Positions 8,788 to 16,021 of a DNA stretch of 64,000 bases are shown piece by piece. The stretch covers positions 248,001-312,000 of the forward strand of contig CAWFMT010000009.1 in NCBI GenBank assembly GCA_963817075.1, in the 5' to 3' direction. Position numbers and translations under genes: made by a program. The notes beneath the pieces are model-generated. The model did no database searches, had not been told where the DNA came from, and saw nothing but the letters and a program-made list of their open reading frames with translations. How positions within the stretch are numbered: the stretch's first letter is position 1; each line of letters begins with the position of its first letter. The DNA comes from DASPKM01 sp963817075. GTDB taxonomy: Bacteria > Bacteroidota > Bacteroidia > Chitinophagales > Chitinophagaceae.

Positions 8788-9819
8788 TTAACTATTGTTG
8801 TGTACAAGTTCGGAAAACTTTTTTTTGTTTTGGATGAAATACGGGACCAGGATGGTTCCTCTATAGATTCCTATGTCTCCTTTAAATCCTTTGGGTTGTT
8901 TATTTTTCTTGTTGGGATAGAAGAATAGCCAATACAAAAAGGCAAATTCGGCTTTTATGATAGCCCAACTTATTCCTGGTTTATTTTTAAATAGAAAATA
9001 TATCGAGCCCCCAAAATCCAGCATCATCCTCAATATCACAATCGGAATAGCAATGCTCAGTTTCAAATTCCTTGCGAGAAGAATGTAATTATTCCGAAAT
9101 GTGAGTAAGGTTTTCAAATAATTTTCCCATGAGAGAGTGCCACCGCCGATGTGGTAAACAATTGAGTTTGGACAGGTATAAATTTCGTAGCCAATGTTCC
9201 TTGCCCGCCAACAAAGATCAATATCCTCCTGGTGCATGTAATAATAATCATAGAAACCTCCGGTAGCTTGAAATACTTCCTTTTTAAGGAACATACATGC
9301 GCCGGTTGCCCAGAAAATTCTTTCTGTCTTATCATATTGGCCGTTGTCCGATTCAATACTTGTAAAAACCCGTCCTCTTGCGAATGGAAATCCTAACTTA
9401 TCGATCCAACCCCCGGCAGCTCCGGCATACTCGAACATTTTCTTATTATCCAGTGCAAGAAGTTTTGGTTGGCAGATCCCAATTTTGACATCAGTTTCCA
9501 TGAAGGAAATCACAGGTTCAATAAATCCAGGTGTTACTTCAATATCTGAGTTCACCAAAATGAAATAGTCGGTCTTAATCTCAGACAGTGCAATGTTATA
9601 CCCCCTGGCATAACCTTCGTTCGCTCTAAGGCAGATAATGTTGACTTCGGGAAAATGCTCCTTAAGCATGAAAACAGAATCATCCGATGAACTGTTATCA
9701 ACTACGTAGATTTCCTTATTCAAATAAGTTGTAGCAAGGATTGAAGGCAAAAATCTTTTAAGAAAGTGAGAGGTGTTCCAATTTAAAATCACTATTCCAA
9801 CCGATGGTTGTTTGTTCAT
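8788..9819 (-). CDS. Glycosyltransferase family 2
   Basis: About 343 residues from the Met of MNKQPSVGIVILNWN. The reading frame stays open upstream, but that would overlap riboflavin synthase, so 9819 is chosen. The GT-A fold shows VGIVILNWNTSHFL, VDNSSSDDS, NEGYARGYN and the metal-binding NSDIE. The acceptor-side region has ATGACMFLKKEVF and HQEDIDLCWRARNIGY. This layout is typical of rhamnosyl-type GT2 enzymes (WbbL-like). The C-terminal 90 residues carry hydrophobic stretches and may associate with the membrane. It lies between ribE and the oxidoreductase on the minus strand, and probably builds part of the same glycan as the plus-strand genes. Donor and acceptor are unknown. Confidence 0.9.
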   Translation of the reverse strand: MNKQPSVGIVILNWNTSHFLKRFLPSILATTYLNKEIYVVDNSSSDDSVFMLKEHFPEVNIICLRANEGYARGYNIALSEIKTDYFILVNSDIEVTPGFIEPVISFMETDVKIGICQPKLLALDNKKMFEYAGAAGGWIDKLGFPFARGRVFTSIESDNGQYDKTERIFWATGACMFLKKEVFQATGGFYDYYYMHQEDIDLCWRARNIGYEIYTCPNSIVYHIGGGTLSWENYLKTLLTFRNNYILLARNLKLSIAIPIVILRMMLDFGGSIYFLFKNKPGISWAIIKAEFAFLYWLFFYPNKKNKQPKGFKGDIGIYRGTILVPYFIQNKKKFSELVHNNS

Positions 9820-9829
9820 TAAAGGGCTG

Positions 9830-10438
9830 TTATGGCTGAATATTTTTTGAGCTCGCCAAATGTACATGTCTTTGAATGTACTTTCCTAAGAGGTCAAATT
9901 CCAGGTTCACCCGGGAGCCTTTTTCAATTAGGCCAATGTTGGTATGCTCGTATGTATATGGAATGATTGCAACCTCAAAAAGATTTTTCCTAATGTTAAA
10001 AATAGTTAGGCTAATCCCATTAAGAGTGATAGAGCCCTTATCAACGATCAAGGCTGCGAATTCATCCGGAAATTCAAATTCGTACCCCCAGCTTCCGTTC
10101 AAATTGGACTTTGCCCGGCAAATAGCTGTGCAATCAATATGTCCCTGCACAAAATGGCCATCAAATCTGCTCGAAATGGTAACACTCCGTTCCAAGTTTA
10201 CCTTATTCCCAGAAACCCAATCTGCTAAAGAGGTTTTAAACAAGGTTTCGGCAATCGCAGTAACCCGATGACTTTCTGCAGTTAGCTGATCCACTGTTAA
10301 ACAAACGCCATCATGGGCAATACTCTGGTCAACCTTGAGTTCCCTGGAAATGGGGGAGCTAATCCAGAACGACAGATTCGATCCGGAAGCTGTGATATTG
10401 CCAATAATTCCCATGCACTCAATAATTCCGGTAAACAT
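9830..10438 (-). CDS. ribE: Riboflavin synthase, alpha subunit
   Basis: A 202-residue protein made of two lumazine-binding repeats. The first repeat begins with the diagnostic MFTGIIE, followed by SIAHDGVCLTV; the second begins with FVQGHIDCT and has GSITLNGISLTI. The enzyme joins two molecules of 6,7-dimethyl-8-ribityllumazine to give riboflavin and the pyrimidine precursor. Length and both repeat signatures are normal, so the enzyme looks functional. Other riboflavin genes are not adjacent. It precedes the GT2 gene by about 10 nt on the same strand, but this is probably coincidental read-through rather than a functional link. Confidence 0.95.
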   Translation of the reverse strand: MFTGIIECMGIIGNITASGSNLSFWISSPISRELKVDQSIAHDGVCLTVDQLTAESHRVTAIAETLFKTSLADWVSGNKVNLERSVTISSRFDGHFVQGHIDCTAICRAKSNLNGSWGYEFEFPDEFAALIVDKGSITLNGISLTIFNIRKNLFEVAIIPYTYEHTNIGLIEKGSRVNLEFDLLGKYIQRHVHLASSKNIQP

Positions 10439-10482
10439 GAGCGCAAATTATACATTGGTTTATATAATTTAGAAAACTTGCC

Positions 10483-10490
10483 TATATTTG
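10483..10490 (+). promoter_or_regulatory. Possible -7 box before rpsU
   Basis: TATATTTG matches the Bacteroidota -7 consensus TAnnTTTG and lies about 45 nt before the rpsU start. No well-spaced -33 TTG is present (the nearest, at 10455-10457, is 25 nt away), so confidence is low. Confidence 0.35.
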
Positions 10491-10534
10491 CTGCCCAAAA
10501 TGGACCAATTCTTTTATTTAAAGAGGTATATAAT

Positions 10535-10732
10535 ATGTTGATAATTGATTCCAAGGATTGCGAAAACATCGACAAAGCGCTAAAGAAATACAAGAAAAAG
10601 TTTGAAAAAGCTAAGGTATTGCTGCAATTGAGGGAAAGACAGTCTTTCACCAAGCCTTCAGTAAAGCGTCGTGGAGAGGTTTTGAAAGCAATTTATCGTC
10701 AGCAATTGGCCAGCGGCAAATTTGAACGTTAG
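10535..10732 (+). CDS. rpsU: 30S ribosomal protein S21
   Basis: A 65-residue basic protein starting MLIIDSKDCENIDKALKKYK, with the S21 core FEKAKVLLQLRERQSFTKPS and a basic tail. The frame is open far upstream (from 10313), but that part overlaps ribE and has no S21 character; the ATG at 10535, preceded by AAAGAGG, gives the normal family length. S21 binds the 30S platform near the anti-Shine-Dalgarno region. In Bacteroidota it helps hide that region, which fits the weak Shine-Dalgarno sites in this window. It is followed by a strong terminator. Confidence 0.95.
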   Translation: MLIIDSKDCENIDKALKKYKKKFEKAKVLLQLRERQSFTKPSVKRRGEVLKAIYRQQLASGKFER

Positions 10733-10762
10733 TTGTTCTAAACCTATAGATGTTATTGAATG

Positions 10763-10786
10763 AGCCGTCAATTGACGGCTTTTTTT
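10763..10786 (+). terminator. Factor-independent terminator of rpsU
   Basis: AGCCGTCAATTGACGGCT is a perfect 18-nt palindrome (10763-10780) followed by six T. It lies 30 nt after the rpsU stop. Confidence 0.85.
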
Positions 10787-10796
10787 GTTACAGGAA

Positions 10797-10912
10797 ATGC
10801 ACGAATTACATCGAATTACACGAAGAACTTCGCCATTCTATTCGCTAATGATTTAGTGCTTTTAGTGTAATTGCTTTGATTCGGCTAATTGGTGTAATTC
10901 GTGTAATAAAGA
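10797..10912 (+). repeat. Inverted GTGTAATTCG-type repeat, rpsU-xer spacer
   Basis: The left part holds CACGAATTACATCGAATTACACG and the right part GGTGTAATTCGTGTAAT, so the ends of the segment are inversely related and could form a long imperfect hairpin. A related direct run with CATGTAATTCG and TTCGTGTAATT lies at about 30828-30860. These look like copies of a small dispersed intergenic repeat. No coding capacity was seen. Confidence 0.55.
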
Positions 10913-10918
10913 ATAGAT

Positions 10919-11830
10919 TTGATATACAATATAAATCCTTTGAATAACTACATCCAATCATTTGTTGATTATCTAAAATTTCAAAAAAGGTATTCTCAGC
11001 ATACCATTCGCTCATATTCCGACGATCTCCTCCAGTTTTCAGATTATCTAATTGCAACATTCGGAGAACTTAAATTGAAAGATATTTCTGCAGTGATGAT
11101 CCGGAGCTGGCTTGCATCTGTCAAAGAGGATGGTACAAGCAGCAGGACAATCAACCGAAAAATTTCCACACTAAAATCATTTTATAAATTTCAGCTGAAG
11201 ACAGGTGTTCTGCAGACCTCCCCGATGGGCCAGATCAACTCTCCCAAAATTAGCAGTCGGCTACCCTCTTTTCTTAAAGAAGCAGAATTAGCTACTCTCT
11301 TCAACCATGTTGAGTTTCCTGATGATTGGAAGGGGCGTACAGACAGGTTGGTCCTTCACCTGCTTTATCAAAGTGGCCTTCGTCTTAATGAACTAATCAA
11401 TTTGAGGGAATCCCAGGTAGATCAATCCAAGAAACAGATCAAAGTATTAGGGAAGGGAAATAAAGAGAGGGTGATCCCAATGAGTGATGAGATCGCTATA
11501 GAAATAAAAAAGTATGCAGATTTGAAAAGAACGGAATTGGAAGTCTCAGATCCGGTTTTTCTGTTGAATACTAAAAAAGGACAAAAGCTTTATGGAGGTT
11601 ATGTTTATAAGGCAGTAAACTCATATTTGTCGTTGATCACAACCACCCAAAAGAAAAGTCCGCACATTATGCGACATAGTTTTGCAACCCACCTGATGAA
11701 TAACGGAGCAGACTTAAATGCTGTGAAAGAATTGCTTGGGCACTCAAGCCTCGCAGCTACACAAGTTTATACACATAACACGATTGAAAAGTTAAAGGAT
11801 GTTCACAAAAAGTCCCATCCTAAAGCCTAG
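10919..11830 (+). CDS. Tyrosine recombinase XerC/XerD-like
   Basis: A 303-residue integrase-fold protein. The N-terminal SAM-like domain has YLKFQKRYSQHTIRSYSDDL. The catalytic domain has the first Arg in QSGLRLNEL (near 155), the Lys in VLGKGNKERVIP (near 180), HIMRHSFATH (HxxR about 249-252), LGHSSLAATQ and the nucleophile Tyr of VYTH (near 284). It is full length for chromosome-dimer resolution at dif. No ATG precedes the conserved start; TTG at 10919 or TTG at the Leu of NPLNNY is likely used. The location beside rpsU and hpf and the lack of phage genes argue for the housekeeping Xer rather than a mobile-element integrase. XerC and XerD cannot be told apart here. Confidence 0.88.
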   Translation: MIYNINPLNNYIQSFVDYLKFQKRYSQHTIRSYSDDLLQFSDYLIATFGELKLKDISAVMIRSWLASVKEDGTSSRTINRKISTLKSFYKFQLKTGVLQTSPMGQINSPKISSRLPSFLKEAELATLFNHVEFPDDWKGRTDRLVLHLLYQSGLRLNELINLRESQVDQSKKQIKVLGKGNKERVIPMSDEIAIEIKKYADLKRTELEVSDPVFLLNTKKGQKLYGGYVYKAVNSYLSLITTTQKKSPHIMRHSFATHLMNNGADLNAVKELLGHSSLAATQVYTHNTIEKLKDVHKKSHPKA

Positions 11831-11997
11831 AAATCCGGCCTGATTTTTTAGGGAAATTAAAGGGAAGTTTTAGTTCTCTTATTTGGTTCCGCGATTCTGA
11901 AGGAGTAACTTCATAGTCCCGCCAAAAACACAAAGCCTATGTGATTTTTTATCCTGTAGTTCTTTATTTATTGTTTCATTTAAAAAATGCGATTGAT

Positions 11998-12297
11998 ATG
12001 AACGTAAACATTCAGACAGTGCATTTTGACCCAGATGGAAAACTGGTCAATTATGTTTCGAGTAAGCTAAAGAAGTTGAGTACTTTTCACGACCGGATCA
12101 TTAAAGTAGATGTATTCTTAAAGCTCGACAACGTCATCCACAACATTAAAGACAAAATAGCAGAGATACGTGTTCATGTTCCTCGCCAGAGATTTTTTGT
12201 TAAGGCCTCTTCGAAATCGTTTGAAGAATCTTTTGACAGCGCCCTTGAATCACTGGTGAATCAAATAAAAAGAAAAAAAGAAAAACAAGTTGCCTAA
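11998..12297 (+). CDS. hpf: Ribosome hibernation-promoting factor (HPF/RaiA family)
   Basis: A 99-residue protein starting MNVNIQTVHFDPDGKLVNYV, with KVDVFLKLDN and RVHVPRQRFFVKASSKSFEESFDSALESLVNQIKRKKEK, the beta-alpha-beta-beta-beta-alpha core of the short HPF/YfiA family with a basic C-terminal helix. It binds the 30S decoding region and inactivates idle ribosomes. An upstream in-frame GTG at 11941 would add 19 hydrophobic residues foreign to the family, so the ATG at 11998 is preferred. It lacks the C-terminal dimerisation domain of long HPF. A good terminator follows directly. Confidence 0.92.
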   Translation: MNVNIQTVHFDPDGKLVNYVSSKLKKLSTFHDRIIKVDVFLKLDNVIHNIKDKIAEIRVHVPRQRFFVKASSKSFEESFDSALESLVNQIKRKKEKQVA

Positions 12298-12302
12298 TAA
12301 TG

Positions 12303-12332
12303 AGACCTTCCAAAACGGGAGGTCTTTTTTTT
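12303..12332 (+). terminator. Terminator after hpf
   Basis: AGACCTTCC / GGGAGGTCT forms a 9-bp stem with one wobble pair and a 5-nt loop, followed by a run of T. It starts 6 nt after the hpf stop. Confidence 0.85.
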
Positions 12333-12412
12333 ATCTATCTCTTATTTACCCGATCAATTTTTTGAATTTAAAAAGGCGATTTTTTCTTCCTAAAAAATTC
12401 ATTTTCAAAATT

Positions 12413-12441
12413 TTTGTATTTATCATTTTCCTTTACCTTTG
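12413..12441 (+). promoter_or_regulatory. Bacteroidota-type promoter of the tRNA operon
   Basis: TTTG at 12413-12416 and TACCTTTG at 12434-12441 are 17 nt apart, matching the primary sigma factor consensus of Bacteroidota (TTG/TTTG, 17-23 nt, TAnnTTTG). The site faces the tRNA cluster, whose first tRNA-like sequence starts about 65 nt downstream. Confidence 0.75.
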
Positions 12442-12507
12442 CCTTCCCAAAAAACGGGGTAGTTCTTTATTTGTCCTTATTGATGCAGTTTACAACTAAT
12501 GTTTCTG

Positions 12508-12669
12508 GCCCACTTTAGTAAAACTGGTAGAACAGCGCGACCGTAGACTGGAAGGTTGTTGGTCAGGTGGTGTAAAAGAAACCGATAAGCCACTTTAGCT
12601 CAGCTGATAGAGCATCCCGACTGAAGTCGGGAAGGTTGTTGGTTCAGTTGGTGTAAAAGAAACCGATAA
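12508..12669 (+). repeat. Two tandem broken tRNA-Thr-like copies (81-bp period)
   Basis: Two units, starting near 12508 and at 12589, precede the intact tRNA-Thr at 12670 with a period of 81 bp. Each has the acceptor and D-arm region of this tRNA-Thr (CCACTTTAG...CTGRTAGA), diverges in the anticodon arm and ends in a shared GGTTGTTGGT...GTGTAAAAGAAACCGATAA. In the second unit the anticodon arm is the palindrome TCCCGACTGAAGTCGGGA, whose loop reads CTGAAGT. Neither unit has a 3' acceptor strand matching its 5' end or a paired T stem, so neither should make a functional tRNA. The first unit is more degraded. Function unknown. Confidence 0.8.
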
Positions 12670-12742
12670 GCCACTTTAGCTCAGCTGGTAGAGCAACTGA
12701 TTTGTAATCAGTAGGTCGTTGGTTCGATTCCGACAAGTGGCT
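12670..12742 (+). tRNA. tRNA-Thr(TGT)
   Basis: A complete 73-nt cloverleaf: acceptor GCCACTT/AAGTGGC, D arm GCTC/GAGC, anticodon stem ACTGA/TCAGT with loop TTTGTAA (anticodon TGT), T arm GTTGG-TTCGATT-CCGAC and discriminator T. It reads ACA and, by wobble, other Thr codons. It is the intact final copy after two broken ones. The 3' CCA is not encoded. Confidence 0.97.
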
Positions 12743-12758
12743 CAACGCAAGATATGCC

Positions 12759-12841
12759 GGGCAGATTCCAGAGCGGCCAAATGGGGCGGACTGTAAATCC
12801 GCTGTCTTTCGACTTCGGTGGTTCGAATCCACCTCTGCCCA
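12759..12841 (+). tRNA. tRNA-Tyr(GTA)
   Basis: A type II tRNA of 83 nt: acceptor GGGCAGA/TCTGCCC, anticodon stem GCGGA/TCCGC with loop CTGTAAA (anticodon GTA), a long variable arm, and T arm GGTGG-TTCGAAT-CCACC. Discriminator A. It lies 16 nt after tRNA-Thr. Confidence 0.97.
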
Positions 12842-12909
12842 CTTTGTCCCTCAATTCGCCTTAAGCGGAGATGGAACAGAAAAGTTCTTTTTATGATGAT
12901 TTCAAATAA

Positions 12910-13298
12910 GCGGAAGTAGCTCAGTTGGCCGTAGTAAAATCGTCCCGATGTATCGGGACAGATTTTCAAGGTTCCGACAACGGTGTTAGTCGGGATAGAG
13001 CGCTGATACAAAAGTTCTTTTTATGATGATTTCAAATAAGCGGAAGTAGCTCAGTTGGCCGTAGTAAAATCGTCCCGATGTATCGGGACAGATTTTCAAG
13101 GTCCCGACAACGGATTTAGTCGGGATAGAGCGCTGACACAAAAGTTCTTTTTATGATGATTTCAAATAAGCGGAGGTAGCTCAGTTGGCCGTAGTAAATC
13201 GTCCCGATGTATCGGGACAGATTTTCAAGGTCCCGACAACGGATTTAGTCGGGATAGAGCGCTGATACAAAAGTTCTTTTTATGATGATTTCAAATAA
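12910..13298 (+). repeat. Three tandem 130-bp units: tRNA-Gly 5' halves split by a palindromic insert
   Basis: Units start at 12910, 13040 and 13170 (130, 130 and 129 bp) and lead into the intact tRNA-Gly at 13299. Each begins like that tRNA (GCGGAAGTAGCTCAGTTGG; GCGGAGG in the third unit). A roughly 65-bp insert follows at the D loop, then TAGAGCG resumes and the sequence leaves the tRNA for a spacer AAAAGTTCTTTTTATGATG. The insert holds two hairpins: AAAATC..TCCCGAT-GT-ATCGGGA..GATTTT, and CCCGAC...GTCGGG (CCGAC in the first unit). The anticodon and T arms are missing, so no tRNA can be made. The copies differ at only a few bases, showing recent tandem duplication or an assembly artefact. 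Confidence 0.85.
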
Positions 13299-13371
13299 GC
13301 GGAAGTAGCTCAGTTGGTAGAGCGACAGCCTTCCAAGCTGTAGGTCGCGGGTTCGAACCTCGTCTTCCGCT
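13299..13371 (+). tRNA. tRNA-Gly(TCC)
   Basis: A complete 73-nt cloverleaf: acceptor GCGGAAG/CTTCCGC, D arm GCTC/GAGC, anticodon stem ACAGC/GCTGT with loop CTTCCAA (anticodon TCC), T arm GCGGG-TTCGAAC-CTCGT with a mismatch at the stem's base. Discriminator T. It is the intact end of a tandem array of truncated copies. Confidence 0.96.
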
Positions 13372-13455
13372 CAAAGGTGAGATGAAGCTGAAAGAACAGT
13401 TGACAGGTTTGTTCTTCACTTTCAACCGCAGCGGTGAACTGTCAACTTTAGACAA

Positions 13456-13527
<72 letters not shown>

Positions 13528-13626
13528 CAAAATGAAGGAGAATAGAGCATTAAGCCTATCTTCAAAACAAATTATTCCTTTAGGGTGAATATAATGATTC
13601 AAAAACGCAATTAAAAACAGATAACG

Positions 13627-14814
<1,188 letters not shown>

Positions 14815-14853
14815 GCGCCGGGCCGGAAGGCTGGCAGAAGCTAATTATATTTG

Positions 14854-14890
14854 CAAAGTACTTGGGCTCGTTAGTTCAAGTACTTTGTTT
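14854..14890 (+). terminator. Hairpin after tuf
   Basis: An 11-bp perfect stem CAAAGTACTTG / CAAGTACTTTG with a 12-nt loop, followed by TTTG. The T run is weak, so it may attenuate rather than fully stop transcription into tRNA-Trp. Confidence 0.6.
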
Positions 14891-14933
14891 GTAAATGGAA
14901 GTTCTTTATTTTCTTTTATTCATAGTAGGGTTT

Positions 14934-15005
14934 ACGGGCATAGTACAACGGTTAGTATAGAGGTCTCCAAAACCTTTGATCTGGGTTCGAATCCTAGTGC
15001 CCGTG
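14934..15005 (+). tRNA. tRNA-Trp(CCA)
   Basis: A 72-nt cloverleaf: acceptor ACGGGCA/TGCCCGT, anticodon stem GAGGT/ACCTT with a weak last pair, loop CTCCAAA (anticodon CCA), T arm CTGGG-TTCGAAT-CCTAG, discriminator G. It is placed between tuf and secE, as in many Bacteroidota. Confidence 0.95.
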
Positions 15006-15023
15006 CTAACAATTTTGTAATTA

Positions 15024-15126
15024 TGGAATTGGGAAATTTCGAAATTCGACCATATAGTTGATTTCGGTCAAGCGATTGACGCGTTAAATGCAATTTCCCA
15101 ATTTCAAAATTCCAAAATCTCAAATT
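15024..15126 (+). repeat. Inverted AT-rich repeat before secE
   Basis: GGAATTGGGAAATTTCGAAATTCG on the left is inversely related to GCAATTTCCCAATTTC on the right, followed by the stutter CAAAATTCCAAAATCTCAAATTCGCATAA. Nearly the same right-hand motif recurs at 20920-20960 and, more loosely, at 25550-25585. It is one of several copies of a dispersed caaattt-type repeat in this window. It ends 6 nt before the secE ATG. Confidence 0.6.
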
Positions 15127-15132
15127 CGCATA

Positions 15133-15327
15133 ATGAACAAAGTTTCGACTTATTTCCGTGAGAGTTATAAAGAATTGATGGAGAAAGTGACATGGCCATC
15201 ATGGGCTCAGCTTCAGCAATCTACCCTCATTGTTTTGGTTGCCACAGTCATCATAACTGGTGTAGTTTGGGTGATGGACCTCGCTTCAAAGGGATTATTA
15301 AAATTCATCTATTCATTTTTCGCATAA
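15133..15327 (+). CDS. secE: Protein translocase subunit SecE
   Basis: A 64-residue membrane protein starting MNKVSTYFRESYKELMEKVTWPSWAQLQQST, the conserved amphipathic helix, followed by one transmembrane helix (LIVLVATVIITGVVWVMDL). It stabilises SecY in the Sec translocon. The open frame reaches back to 15088 but adds only repeat-derived residues, so the ATG at 15133 is used. The stop overlaps the nusG start (TAATG), showing translational coupling. Confidence 0.95.
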   Translation: MNKVSTYFRESYKELMEKVTWPSWAQLQQSTLIVLVATVIITGVVWVMDLASKGLLKFIYSFFA

Positions 15328-15929
15328 TGGAAGCTGTAAATCAACAACAAGAAGTTCAACCACAGGATGCAAATACCAAATGGTATGTTCTGAGGGTAGT
15401 TAGCGGTAAAGAACGTAAGGTGAAAGAGTATCTTGATAAAGAGGTTTCAAGAGGAGGCTGGGGGAATGTGGTAAAACAGATTTTCCTTCCTGTTGAGAAA
15501 GTTTATAAAGTGCAGAATGGCAAGAAAGTGATGCGGGAGAGAAACTACTATCCCGGCTATGTGATGATAGAAGTGCAGGATGGAAAACTTTCTGATGAAG
15601 TGATCGCTACCATCAGCAATATTTCTAATGTGATGCATTTTCTAACTGACGGAAAAGGCTCCCATGGGAATATCATTTCTCTCAGAAAGCATGAGGTGGC
15701 AAAAATGCTTGGTAAGATGGATGAAATGGCGGAAGCTGGTGGAATGAGCATGAGTGAGCCATTCATAGTTGGTGAGACTATCAAAATAATTGAAGGACCA
15801 TTCAATGATTTCAATGGTATTATTGAAGAAGTGAATGATGAAAAGAAAAAATTGAAGGTCACGGTTAAGATATTTGGTCGCTCAACACCTGTAGAGCTGA
15901 ATTACATGCAGGTCGAAAAAATTTCCTGA
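15327..15929 (+). CDS. nusG: Transcription termination/antitermination protein NusG
   Basis: A 200-residue protein. The NGN domain has TKWYVLRVVSGKERKVKEYLD and YYPGYVMIEV; the C-terminal KOW domain has GETIKIIEGPFNDFNGIIEEV and VKIFGRSTPVELN. NusG binds the RNA polymerase clamp, increases processivity and links RNAP to Rho or ribosomes. The start at 15327 shares one base with the secE stop. A Ser/Gly-Met-rich insertion (EAGGMSMSEP) between the domains is usual in this phylum. A hairpin follows, and unusually rplK is not the next gene. Confidence 0.97.
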   Translation: MEAVNQQQEVQPQDANTKWYVLRVVSGKERKVKEYLDKEVSRGGWGNVVKQIFLPVEKVYKVQNGKKVMRERNYYPGYVMIEVQDGKLSDEVIATISNISNVMHFLTDGKGSHGNIISLRKHEVAKMLGKMDEMAEAGGMSMSEPFIVGETIKIIEGPFNDFNGIIEEVNDEKKKLKVTVKIFGRSTPVELNYMQVEKIS

Positions 15930-15949
15930 GAATTGTTTTAAGATTTATA

Positions 15950-15985
15950 GAGAAGCCGCAGAATTCTGTGGCTTTTCTCTTAAAT
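15950..15985 (+). terminator. Terminator after nusG
   Basis: GAGAAG-CCGCAGA / TCTGTGG-CTTTTCTC forms a long stem around GAATTC, followed by TTAAATAATT. It ends the secE-nusG transcript before the inserted sugar cassette. Confidence 0.7.
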
Positions 15986-16021
15986 AATTAAAAACGATTT
16001 GCTTTCCCGAAATTCCCTAAC

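Noticed and set aside
10919..11830. Prophage or integron integrase
   Set aside because: No phage genes, attachment-site duplication or cassette array; housekeeping neighbours and Xer-like length.
12290..12499. Plus-strand 69-residue frame after hpf
   Set aside because: It runs through the hpf terminator and the tRNA promoter and is only Phe/Leu-rich AT sequence.
12644..13011. Minus-strand open frames over the tRNA cluster reading like MDSNHRSRKTADLQS
   Set aside because: They are antisense translations of tRNA genes, a well-known source of false proteins.
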